From assembly GCA_012963895.1 (NCBI GenBank), contig DTUW01000008.1, positions 1-12,744 of the forward strand: 12,744 nt of DNA, written 5' to 3'. Within the stretch, counting starts at the first letter, position 1, and every line of letters starts with the position of its first letter. The notes under the pieces are model-generated. The model made no database searches, was not told where the DNA came from, and saw only the letters and a program-made list of their open reading frames with translations. Both the position numbers and the translations under genes were made by a program. This document shows, one piece after another, positions 6,020 through 12,744 of this stretch. This DNA comes from Campylobacterales bacterium. GTDB lineage: Bacteria; Campylobacterota; Campylobacteria; Campylobacterales; Thiovulaceae.

Positions 6020-6918
6020 TGTAGTGGTAATCTCAAAAATCTCTCATCACAAACTAGCTTTTTGGAATTTATATAGCAATTTATATCCTCCAATTCAGGA
6101 GCTGGAATTACTCGATAGTTTTCCAAATCTCTATCAAGTTCAATAATATATCCCTGCGACTCGATGAGGTATATCTTATCCTCAACCTCGCCCCAAGTTA
6201 CAAAGTAGGCGAATGGAAATTTTATTTTTTTCTCCAATTCCAGTTTTCTGCTATATTTCCGAACTTCTCCATCTTTGGTAATTAGATATATAGCATCAGA
6301 TTCAAAGATAGCCCCTCTCAAATTTAGTTTTACCTCCTCATCGAATCCATCTCCAATCACCATCGCTTTTCTATGGGTGATTAGAGTTAGGTCGTTGGGT
6401 CGCAATTGGTAATCTACCACATTTGGATAGTCTTCACCAGTTCCAATGGAGAAAACTTTCACTATTCTAATTCGAGGAATGGAGAATATCACTACCTTTC
6501 CGTCCAATGTGAAATAGAGAATATTTTCCCCCTCAAACTTAGGAGGTGGCAATCTCCTATCTATTGTAGCTACTGTTGGAAATTTGTATTGAAAGATAGT
6601 GCTGTTTTTCTCCAAATCGAATAGACCAATCCTATTGTTCTCTTTTACAAAAGCTACCAAATTATCTCTTTTGCTCTCTACTACATTATCAGGGAATAGT
6701 TTCGATGAGGTTTCGGAAGAGTTTCCAAAATTGTCTATTTCTCCTGTTGAGAAGATGGCTCTATGAAATTCGACTCTCTCTATATATTTGCCTCGTTGGT
6801 AGATAAAGTGGAGTTGTCTATCTTGATAGTGTTCAGGTTTTGGGGTGTAGGAGGGTTTAGAGCTACACCCTCCCAATATTAGGATTGGAAATAGGAGATT
6901 ATGGAGTTTTAAGGTCAT
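6016..6918 (-). CDS. Beta-propeller-like lipoprotein, BamB-like by position
   Basis: A 300-residue protein begins with a signal peptide (hydrophobic residues 4-15) and a lipobox LGGC with Cys18 as the lipidated residue, so it is a lipoprotein of the inner or outer membrane. The rest is beta-rich with repeated strand-turn units (ILYFTLDGKVVIFS, AIYLITKDGEVRKYS, KIYLIESQGYIIELD), as in PQQ/WD-type propellers. Cys281 and Cys290 could form a disulfide. It directly follows a YfgM-like gene (20-bp overlap), matching the yfgM-bamB order of gammaproteobacteria. BamB is an accessory of the BAM outer-membrane assembly machine. It is shorter than E. coli BamB (392), so the name is positional inference. 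The ATG at 6916-6918 has only a weak Shine-Dalgarno. Confidence 0.75.
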   Translation of the reverse strand: MTLKLHNLLFPILILGGCSSKPSYTPKPEHYQDRQLHFIYQRGKYIERVEFHRAIFSTGEIDNFGNSSETSSKLFPDNVVESKRDNLVAFVKENNRIGLFDLEKNSTIFQYKFPTVATIDRRLPPPKFEGENILYFTLDGKVVIFSIPRIRIVKVFSIGTGEDYPNVVDYQLRPNDLTLITHRKAMVIGDGFDEEVKLNLRGAIFESDAIYLITKDGEVRKYSRKLELEKKIKFPFAYFVTWGEVEDKIYLIESQGYIIELDRDLENYRVIPAPELEDINCYINSKKLVCDERFLRLPLQ

Positions 6919-7621
6919 CTATTTGGATTTTGGATATATCACTACTTTGGGAACTATTGTTATCACTTTTGCTATTGCTATCTGTTCGGATATATACATC
7001 TCTTGAAGCATCATATATTTTATTTACAGCTCCAAAGTGGAGAAGGAAATTTGCAAAGTCTTTAAGTTGAGAAGTGGCACTAATGAAACTTAGCCTATTG
7101 TGAGCCTTCTCAATCTCTCCATCTTCAATAAGTTTATAAGCTTCTAAAAGAATAGCAAGTTCTCTAAATATAGCCCGTTCTCGATAGCTATACTCATTCA
7201 ACTTTTTCGTATCTTTTTGTAATGATGATATTTGGTATTGAGCCAAATCTGATAGCACCTCATCGCTACTATTAGCAAACTCTTTTAGTTTCGATATATC
7301 TTCTTTCTCTATGCTTTCAGAAAATTGGATAAGTCTATATAGTTCGGGATTTTTGAGTTTGATAATTTCTAAATTTTTCTCCTTCTCTATCCCCTGCTGA
7401 TAGTTATAATAGGCTTGATTGGAGACCTCTATTCTATATTCTTGAATAAAGTTATTGGCAAAATAGATAGCTCCTCCAACCAGAAGAGAGGTGGTAACAA
7501 ATAGAATTTTTCCTCTATTCTTGTGATAGAACCTATCGGCAAAATAGAGCATCTCCTCTAATAGGGTCGGCTCTTCTACCTTGTTTCCATCTTTATCAAA
7601 TATTTCAACTTTCTTACTCAT
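6899..7621 (-). CDS. YfgM-like single-pass membrane protein with TPR-type periplasmic part
   Basis: The 240-residue protein has a short cytoplasmic N-terminus with a charged helix (1-37), one membrane span at about 38-58 (ILFVTTSLLVGGAIYFANNF) and a long helical periplasmic domain. The last has TPR_21-like units (SDEVLSDLAQYQISSL, RELAILLEAYKLIEDGEIEKA) and ends in a Ser/Asn-rich low-complexity tail (about 214-230). This is the architecture of YfgM, an inner-membrane partner of SecYEG/PpiD that hands over periplasmic proteins. Its position before a BamB-like lipoprotein supports this. The ATG at 7619-7621 overlaps the phosphatase gene by 8 bp. Sequence resemblance to YfgM is weak by eye; topology and synteny carry the call. 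Confidence 0.72.
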   Translation of the reverse strand: MSKKVEIFDKDGNKVEEPTLLEEMLYFADRFYHKNRGKILFVTTSLLVGGAIYFANNFIQEYRIEVSNQAYYNYQQGIEKEKNLEIIKLKNPELYRLIQFSESIEKEDISKLKEFANSSDEVLSDLAQYQISSLQKDTKKLNEYSYRERAIFRELAILLEAYKLIEDGEIEKAHNRLSFISATSQLKDFANFLLHFGAVNKIYDASRDVYIRTDSNSKSDNNSSQSSDISKIQIDDLKTP

Positions 7622-8972
7622 TATTTTCCTTTTTCTCTATTAGGACAGCGGTAACATCATCGTCCATTTTTTTGTCTTTGATAACCTCAAAGTAATTGGC
7701 TAAGATATCTTTATCTAGCATAATATGCATATCATTTTTTTCAACATAGTAATTGGTATCTTCTGTAATACCATCACTATATACTAATAGTTTCTCAAAA
7801 TTTGGAGTTTCAATTTTATCCACTTTTATACTTAAAAAGAAGTTCATAAAAGGGATATTATTAGCCTTCAACTCTATTATCTCATCTCCATTTTTGACCA
7901 GTGTGGGATACATTCCAGCAGAGAAATATTCTACATATTGCAGGTCTTTATCTATGTGGATAAAGGTGGCTGAAAGTTGCTCCAAGTCGGATAGGATATA
8001 TTCCAAGCTCTTTCCAAAAGCATTAGCCAACTCTGAGAAAGTTAGTCGCTCCTCTATCCCCTTTTTTACAAAAGAGAGAACGGAAACACAAGTAAGAGAT
8101 GGGACTATTCCGTGTCCCATAGCATCTAATACATAGATGAGGTAGCCACCATCAGGTAATTTGTGGAGGGAGTAGCTATCCCCACTTAAAAAGTCGTAAG
8201 GTTTGAAATAGACAGTCACATCAAGTTTATCATCATTTTTCAGCTCATTGACCAACATAGCTTGTTGTTTCTGAGCTGCTTTGGTCTGTTCCTGAATGAA
8301 ATATCTATTTTCTTGTGCGAGATGGTCGACATCTAAGATATTGCTGATATATGAGACAACTATATTGAATAGCTGGGTATCTTCGGGTAAAAATTGTTGT
8401 TGCTCATTTAGTTTATTGATAGCTTGAAAGACCCCTATCATATTTCCTTTTTTATCAAAAATAGGGGTAGCTAAAATAGAGTTTGTTTTATAGTTGGTCT
8501 TCTTATCTATCTCTGGATTGAATTTTGGGTGGTTATATGGGTCGTTAACGGTTATGGTCTCTTTTGTAGCATAGACCTCTCCAATAATACCCATTGATAG
8601 GGGAATTTTGATATTACTAATCCCGTGTCCAACTTTTGTCCAAAAGACACCTTCAACCTCATCGATAAGCCAGAGAGTGGCTCTATCACTCTCAACGATT
8701 GTTTTTCCAAAATCTGCCAAGATAAGTAGTAAAGTTTCTGAGTTCTGTTCTTTGGATATTTTGGTGGAGTAATCTAATATTATGTCTATTATCTTATGTA
8801 GATGCTTCTCTTTCTCAACTTGGTATTGAAAAAAGAAGTCCATAAGTTCTTGTAACCCTTCTCCACTATCATTGGAGACTTGGGATATTAGTTCTAATAT
8901 CTTCTCTTTTTGGTGTTCAGGGTTCCTAATTATCTCCTCTATTCTTTTCTCTAGCTCTTCTTTATCAATCAT
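7614..8972 (-). CDS. GAF domain - SpoIIE/PP2C serine phosphatase
   Basis: A cytoplasmic signalling protein of 452 residues: an N-terminal helical/coiled-coil region (1-70), a GAF domain (about 75-215) and a SpoIIE/RsbU-type PP2C phosphatase (about 250-450). Metal-binding motifs are intact: DFLSGD (about 260-265), DAMGHG (283-288), SDGITE (399-404) and DDDVTA (437-442). Such enzymes dephosphorylate anti-sigma-factor antagonists or STAS proteins. The GAF domain has NK then F-x3-D, close to the NKFDE motif of cyclic-nucleotide-binding GAFs. I place the start at ATG 8970-8972, because AAGG lies 6 nt upstream; a TTG one codon earlier (8973-8975) would be only 3 nt from it. It begins 8 bp after motA, where motB is usually found. 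No kinase or STAS partner is in view. Confidence 0.9.
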   Translation of the reverse strand: MIDKEELEKRIEEIIRNPEHQKEKILELISQVSNDSGEGLQELMDFFFQYQVEKEKHLHKIIDIILDYSTKISKEQNSETLLLILADFGKTIVESDRATLWLIDEVEGVFWTKVGHGISNIKIPLSMGIIGEVYATKETITVNDPYNHPKFNPEIDKKTNYKTNSILATPIFDKKGNMIGVFQAINKLNEQQQFLPEDTQLFNIVVSYISNILDVDHLAQENRYFIQEQTKAAQKQQAMLVNELKNDDKLDVTVYFKPYDFLSGDSYSLHKLPDGGYLIYVLDAMGHGIVPSLTCVSVLSFVKKGIEERLTFSELANAFGKSLEYILSDLEQLSATFIHIDKDLQYVEYFSAGMYPTLVKNGDEIIELKANNIPFMNFFLSIKVDKIETPNFEKLLVYSDGITEDTNYYVEKNDMHIMLDKDILANYFEVIKDKKMDDDVTAVLIEKKENNE

Positions 8973-8980
8973 CAAAGACC

Positions 8981-9745
8981 TTAATCAAACTGACTTTTTC
9001 TATCAGAAGGAGGCAAGAATGATAATAGTTTAGATTCCATATTTCTCGGGTTATCTCCTGCTTGAATAGACATAATTCCCTCTAAGATGAGTTGGTTTTG
9101 AAGCACCTCCTCATCATTTCGAACAGATAGAATAGTAGCGATAGGAGTTCCAAGAGTGTTACCAATTAGAGAACCATAGAGAGTTGTAAGAAGTGCAACC
9201 GCCATTGCAGGACCAATAGCACTTGGGTCAGACATGTTCAAAAGCATCGCAACCAATCCAATCAGAGTTCCAATCATACCCATCGCACCTGCAAAGTTTG
9301 CCCACATGTCGAACATAGCAGCATACCCCTTGTGTCGAACACTCATCTGCTCAATTTCGATGTCTAACATGTCTCTAATGAAATCAGGTTCTTGCCCATC
9401 GATAGCCATCATTAAACCATTTCGTAAAAAATCATTTTCTTCATTTTGTAGAGGACCTTCAAGACTCAAAATACCCTCTTTTCTTGCGGTAATAGCGAAA
9501 TCGATAAGTTTCGCAATCATTCCATGCAAATCCTGTTTAGGTGGCTTAAATGCTATCTTAAAGATACCAAACATCTTTTTCATATGGTCCATAGTAAATC
9601 CAATAAAGAGAGCTCCTATCGAACCACCTACAACGATAAGAACTGATGGAATGTCTATATATGGTCCAATACCAACTCCCAATGCCATCGCACTTAAAAG
9701 GAATATATAGGTCATAGTTAAACCTATAACTGTTGCCATATCCAT
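8981..9745 (-). CDS. motA: Flagellar motor stator protein MotA
   Basis: MotA forms the pentameric ring of the proton- or sodium-driven stator around a MotB dimer in the inner membrane. The 254 residues show four membrane spans (about 4-24, 33-51, 150-170, 180-205) with the long cytoplasmic loop between spans 2 and 3. Conserved features include RKEGILSLE with Arg88 and Glu96 (E. coli Arg90/Glu98 equivalents), GMIGTLIGLVAML in span 3, Pro174 (DPSAIGPAMAVALLTT) and TPIA with Pro201. ATG at 9743-9745 has AAAGGA 6 nt upstream. It follows mnmA by 25 bp, and the next gene is the GAF-phosphatase rather than motB, so its partner must be encoded elsewhere. ExbB/TolQ are excluded by the loop size and the RKEG motif. 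Confidence 0.95.
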   Translation of the reverse strand: MDMATVIGLTMTYIFLLSAMALGVGIGPYIDIPSVLIVVGGSIGALFIGFTMDHMKKMFGIFKIAFKPPKQDLHGMIAKLIDFAITARKEGILSLEGPLQNEENDFLRNGLMMAIDGQEPDFIRDMLDIEIEQMSVRHKGYAAMFDMWANFAGAMGMIGTLIGLVAMLLNMSDPSAIGPAMAVALLTTLYGSLIGNTLGTPIATILSVRNDEEVLQNQLILEGIMSIQAGDNPRNMESKLLSFLPPSDRKSQFD

Positions 9746-9759
9746 TTTTCTATCCTTTT

Positions 9760-9775
9760 CTTAGAATTTTCTAAG
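9760..9775. repeat. Short perfect palindrome between mnmA and motA
   Basis: On the minus strand CTTAGA-AAAT-TCTAAG forms a 6-bp stem with a 4-nt loop, spanning the mnmA TAG stop (9771-9773) and ending about 14 nt before the motA ATG. It lies just upstream of the motA Shine-Dalgarno and lacks a U-tract. It could tune mnmA/motA coupling or protect an RNA end; a DNA-binding site is equally possible. Confidence 0.4.
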
Positions 9776-10787
9776 TTATCCAACCACCTCCAAGAACCTT
9801 ACCATCTCTGTAAAAGACCCCGGCCTGTCCTTTGGCTAAGCCGTAGATAGGTTCAAAAAGTTCTATTTCAGCTCTGTTGTCCAAAATCTGAACTTTACAC
9901 CTTAAACCACGACTTCTATATCGTAATTTTACATTAGCTTCAAATTCTCTATCATCGATAAACATATTGAGATTTTCCAGAGAGACTTTCCACCTCGCTA
10001 ACTCTTCTCTTTTGCCAACTACTATCTGGTTTCTCTCTGGAATTATATCTATTACATAGTGAGGCTCATGAGCTACCTTTAAAGTAAATCCCCGCCGTTT
10101 TCCTATTGTGTAGTGCATATATCCTCTATGTTTTCCAATAATTTCACCTTTCGAATTTACAACCTCTCCCTCTATATCTGTATTGTGATGTTTTCCAATC
10201 ACATCTATATAGCTTTTTTCTACGAAACAGATTTCATTACTCTCTTTCTGGGTGGCAAATTGTGTAAGTTCTGGAATTTTGGAAATCTCTTCCTTGATTT
10301 CACTTTTCAAGTAATCTCCAAGTGGAAAAAGTAGTTTTGGAACAGCTTCCCTGTTTATGTAAAATAGAAAATAGCTCTGGTCTTTACTACTATCCTTAGC
10401 CTCCAATAGAAATTTTCCATCATGCCTCACATAGTGACCAGTGGCAAGATAGTCCGCTCCTATCTTTTCAGCAAATTTCAACATCTCTCCAAACTTTATC
10501 TCTCGATTGCAAACTACACACGGATTGGGAGTTTTACCCTCAATATAGGTATCTACAAATGGTCTATATACCTTTTTGGAAAACTCATCTTGCAAATCGA
10601 GGATATGGAGGGGAATATCTAAGAATTTTGCCACTTTTTCGACTTTTTCTATGTTTTCCCTGAAATACTCTTCTCGTCCATGTAATTTCAAATATAGCCC
10701 TTCTACCTGATACCCTCTTTTTTTTAGCAGGTATGCAGAATAGGTTGAATCTATCCCTCCACTCAATCCTATTAGAACCTTTTTCAT
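9771..10787 (-). CDS. mnmA: tRNA-specific 2-thiouridylase MnmA
   Basis: MnmA thiolates U34 of tRNA-Lys, -Glu and -Gln, taking persulfide sulfur from a relay and activating uridine with ATP. The 338 residues are slightly short of the usual 340-375. The PP-loop is SGGIDS (9-14; Ile replaces the common Val). The catalytic pair is Cys93 (NPCVVCNREIKFGE) and Cys187 (NEICFVE), and KDQSYFL (135-141) and the tRNA-binding GKHRG/HYTIGKRRGF region (about 217-232) follow. The C-terminal domain ends with LAKGQAGVFYRDGKVLGGGWI, the standard closing segment. ATG at 10785-10787 overlaps the lpxL stop in an ATGA. The gene is normally single-copy and housekeeping; a second sulfur-transfer gene (ttcA) sits in the same string. 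Confidence 0.96.
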   Translation of the reverse strand: MKKVLIGLSGGIDSTYSAYLLKKRGYQVEGLYLKLHGREEYFRENIEKVEKVAKFLDIPLHILDLQDEFSKKVYRPFVDTYIEGKTPNPCVVCNREIKFGEMLKFAEKIGADYLATGHYVRHDGKFLLEAKDSSKDQSYFLFYINREAVPKLLFPLGDYLKSEIKEEISKIPELTQFATQKESNEICFVEKSYIDVIGKHHNTDIEGEVVNSKGEIIGKHRGYMHYTIGKRRGFTLKVAHEPHYVIDIIPERNQIVVGKREELARWKVSLENLNMFIDDREFEANVKLRYRSRGLRCKVQILDNRAEIELFEPIYGLAKGQAGVFYRDGKVLGGGWIT

Positions 10788-11653
10788 CTATATATATCTC
10801 CTAAGTTTTTCCATCTTCTATGACACCAAAGCCATTTGGTTGGGTTGCTTCTGATACGATTTTCAATAATTGCTAACTCTTTTGGAATAGTATGCTCAAC
10901 CTCATCACCCCATATAGGCTCTTCAAACTCTATTACATATTTTCCCTGTTGAATATCAGAGATATAGACATGGACTATTGGAATTCCAAATTTTTTCGAA
11001 AGGTAATTAGTTGTCTCTGCATGGATAGAAGTAGTTCCGAAAAATGGAAACTCTATCCCTTGACCTCGATTTACTGCTTGGTCTATAAGGATAAATATAT
11101 TTTCATTTCTCCTAATTGCCCTGATGAGGTTTCTGATTGCCCCTTTCATAGGAATAGGTTGAATTCCAAATTTTGCCCTACTTCTATATAAAATATCATT
11201 GAAGTATCTATTTTTCAACTTCTCAGCCACCCCATTAGCTTTCCCAAAGTGAGATGCCATAATTGCTCCGAGCATCTCCCAATGCCAGAAGTGAGCCGAG
11301 ACAAATAGAATACTTTTTCCCTCTTTCAAAATTGGTTCTATCTTTTCTCTATTTTTGAAAATTGCTAAGTTTCGAACCTCCTCAGGAGTTCTATTCAAAT
11401 TCTCTATAACAATTAGGAAATTATCCAATAGATTTCGAATACACCTTTTAGCCCAATCCTTGTAGTGCTGTTCAGCAAAATTGGAACCAAAAGCTATCTC
11501 CAAATTTTTCCTAACAACTATCCTGTATCTTTTCAAAATTAGATATAGTAGTTGGACGATGAGGTTGAGAAATCCTTCTCGTCCAGATTTTGGCAAATGT
11601 TCTAGAAGAAATTTGAAAAAGAGAAATAGCCAATATTGGAACAGATGAGCCAA
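10784..11653 (-). CDS. lpxL: Lipid A biosynthesis acyltransferase (LpxL/HtrB family)
   Basis: This enzyme adds a secondary acyl chain to Kdo2-lipid A at the inner membrane. The 289-residue protein starts with a hydrophobic anchor (about 6-40), then has the catalytic H(X)4E motif SAHFWHWEM (His121, Glu126), the ILIDQAVNRG segment (188-197) and the closing TKWLWCHRRWK signature (about 273-283). Its length fits the family (280-310). The start is TTG at 11651-11653, with AAAGGG about 5 nt upstream inside the end of the aminotransferase gene; no ATG is near in frame. It begins 2 bp after the upstream stop. LpxL versus LpxM specificity (chain length, position) cannot be read from sequence by eye. 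Confidence 0.93.
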   Translation of the reverse strand: MAHLFQYWLFLFFKFLLEHLPKSGREGFLNLIVQLLYLILKRYRIVVRKNLEIAFGSNFAEQHYKDWAKRCIRNLLDNFLIVIENLNRTPEEVRNLAIFKNREKIEPILKEGKSILFVSAHFWHWEMLGAIMASHFGKANGVAEKLKNRYFNDILYRSRAKFGIQPIPMKGAIRNLIRAIRRNENIFILIDQAVNRGQGIEFPFFGTTSIHAETTNYLSKKFGIPIVHVYISDIQQGKYVIEFEEPIWGDEVEHTIPKELAIIENRIRSNPTKWLWCHRRWKNLGDIYR

Positions 11654-11655
11654 AA

Positions 11656-12744
11656 CTACCCTTTAAGATAGTTTCGAATCTTTTCCAAAGCTTGTCGAAC
11701 TCTTTCCGGTCTCTCAACGAGAGCTATTCGAATGAAATTTTTCCCTGCCCCTTGTCGTCCAAGAAATCTACCGGGAATAACTTTTATATTGTAATCTCTA
11801 TATAGTTCTATTGCTGTTTTTAAATCATCTTCAACCTCTAACCAGAGATAGAAGGTGGCACTATTGGAAACTCCCAATATCTCTTGGGCTATCTCCATAT
11901 TTCTGCGGTAAATTTTTCTATTCTCTTCAACATGGCTATCATCACTCCACCCCTTAGACGATGCAATTTGGAGAGGTAGAGGGATAGCAGTTCCTGTATA
12001 GGTTCTATATCTCATGTAGTTTTTCAAAATAGAACTATCCCCAGCTATAAAACCACTTCTAAGCCCCGGGGCTGATGACCTTTTGGAGATAGAATTTACA
12101 ACTAATAAATTTTGGAAATTTGTAATTCCTATCTTGTGAGCTACTTCGAGAAGGGAGAGGGGTGGGGTGTCGGTATATATTTCGGAGTAACACTCATCAT
12201 TTAGAAGAGTAAAACCATACTTTTGAGATAGCTCTATCCACCTTTTCATCTCTTCAAACGAGAGGGTAGCCCCTGTCGGATTATTTGGAAAATTGAGAAT
12301 TACCAAATCTACCCCATCAAGATACTTTTCATCAATTACAGGCTGGAAATTATTCTCTTTTTCTAAATTGATATAGACTATTTCCGCCCTACTTGCTATC
12401 GCCGAACCTTCATATATCTGATAAAATGGATTGGTAAAAGCTATCTTGGGGTTTGGTTTATCAAATAGGTAGAATTGGGGAAAGTTGAAGAGGACTTCAC
12501 GAGTTCCAAAAGTTGGGATAATGTTCTCATTTTCCAATTTCACTCCAAATCTTCTTTGGAAAAATCCAATCATAGAATTTCTTAGAAACTCTTCTCCTCC
12601 ACTCTTTGGATATTTTCGGAGAAGTTCAGAACTCTCTTTAAATACATCTTGAATAAATGTAGGAGTTGGAAATTGTGGTTCTCCAATTGTGAGGTCGATA
12701 ATTTCTCCCTCTGGTTCTATTCCTTTCAGTAGTTCTCGAAGTTT
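11656..12744 (-). CDS. dapC: PLP aminotransferase, DapC-like (N-succinyldiaminopimelate), 5' end outside
   Basis: A fold-type I (class I/II) aminotransferase. The frame is open to the window edge, so 362 residues are visible; the ATG at 12571-12573 is internal, because 57 upstream codons read LRELLKGIEPEG and IIDLTIGEPQFPTP, a normal N-terminus. Motifs are NFPNNPTG, NDECYSEIY (Asp binding the PLP pyridine nitrogen) and the Schiff-base Lys in SISKRSSAPGLRSGF. The late FIRIALVE supplies the carboxylate-binding Arg. SKRSS-PGLRSGF-AGD is characteristic of DapC, which makes N-succinyl-LL-diaminopimelate for lysine and peptidoglycan. AspC-like or LL-DAP aminotransferase activity cannot be fully excluded. 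It heads the visible operon and is 2 bp from lpxL. Confidence 0.82.
   Translation of the reverse strand, partial: KLRELLKGIEPEGEIIDLTIGEPQFPTPTFIQDVFKESSELLRKYPKSGGEEFLRNSMIGFFQRRFGVKLENENIIPTFGTREVLFNFPQFYLFDKPNPKIAFTNPFYQIYEGSAIASRAEIVYINLEKENNFQPVIDEKYLDGVDLVILNFPNNPTGATLSFEEMKRWIELSQKYGFTLLNDECYSEIYTDTPPLSLLEVAHKIGITNFQNLLVVNSISKRSSAPGLRSGFIAGDSSILKNYMRYRTYTGTAIPLPLQIASSKGWSDDSHVEENRKIYRRNMEIAQEILGVSNSATFYLWLEVEDDLKTAIELYRDYNIKVIPGRFLGRQGAGKNFIRIALVERPERVRQALEKIRNYLKG

Noticed and set aside
7753..8136. 127-codon plus-strand frame opposite the phosphatase gene
   Set aside because: It lies entirely within the PP2C domain coding region on the other strand, with no motif or ribosome binding site.
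9234..9710. 158-codon plus-strand frame opposite motA
   Set aside because: It is the antisense shadow of a clear, conserved motA; the Pro/Ile-rich composition is typical of such shadows.
11511..11717. 68-codon minus-strand frame across the dapC/lpxL junction
   Set aside because: It overlaps two well-supported genes in another frame and has no recognisable content.
11656..12573. ATG at 12571-12573 as the aminotransferase start
   Set aside because: The frame continues to the window edge with the conserved IIDLTIGEPQFPTP segment; the Met is internal.

Overview
The window is low-GC bacterial chromosome, packed with genes that abut or overlap by a few bases. The gene set points to a Campylobacterota (Epsilonproteobacteria) host: a succinylase-pathway DapC-type aminotransferase, LpxL, MotA, QueF, BioD, a TtcA subfamily with a CSFFSRMRRG segment, and a GTG/TTG-rich AT genome. 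A free-living sulfur oxidiser of the Sulfurimonas/Thiovulum type is my guess. The genus is inference; no rRNA or tRNA lies here to settle it.

Layout. At the left edge, the 3' part of bioD (plus strand) runs into a convergent minus-strand group. The tail-to-tail overlap is 10 bp and sits inside a small inverted repeat. The minus-strand group, in transcription order, is queF, a DUF58 protein and an exported TPR protein (about 2708 to 480), led by a recognisable sigma-70-type -10 box. Upstream of it is a spacer of about 570 bp (2709-3278) with no credible gene, rich in inverted repeats. From 3279 to the right edge everything is one tightly packed minus-strand gene string: dapC-like aminotransferase (5' end outside), lpxL, mnmA, motA, a GAF-SpoIIE phosphatase, a YfgM-like membrane protein, a BamB-like lipoprotein, a ttcA-family gene and a UvrD/FBH1-type helicase. 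Start/stop overlaps (ATGA, TAGTG) and gaps of 2-25 bp argue for co-transcription.

How the genes relate. The string mixes cell-envelope biogenesis (DapC for peptidoglycan precursor, LpxL for lipid A, YfgM/BamB for outer-membrane protein export and assembly), tRNA thiolation (MnmA, TtcA), motility (MotA) and signalling (GAF-PP2C). motA has no motB next to it; the gene directly downstream is the GAF-phosphatase, with a 5-8 bp gap. The YfgM-BamB pair keeps the order known from gammaproteobacteria.

Most notable points: (1) the hidden N-terminus of the TPR protein, which encodes a clear signal peptide but has no ATG/GTG/TTG start; (2) the structured spacer, with interlocked GC-rich stems at 3203-3238 and a distant 10-bp partner; (3) motA coupled to a GAF-phosphatase whose GAF domain carries most of an NKFDE-type motif; (4) a DUF58 protein lacking the MIDAS aspartate; (5) strong, strand-balanced enrichment of the word TTGGAA/TTCCAA. 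I found no CRISPR array, insertion sequence, rRNA or tRNA.
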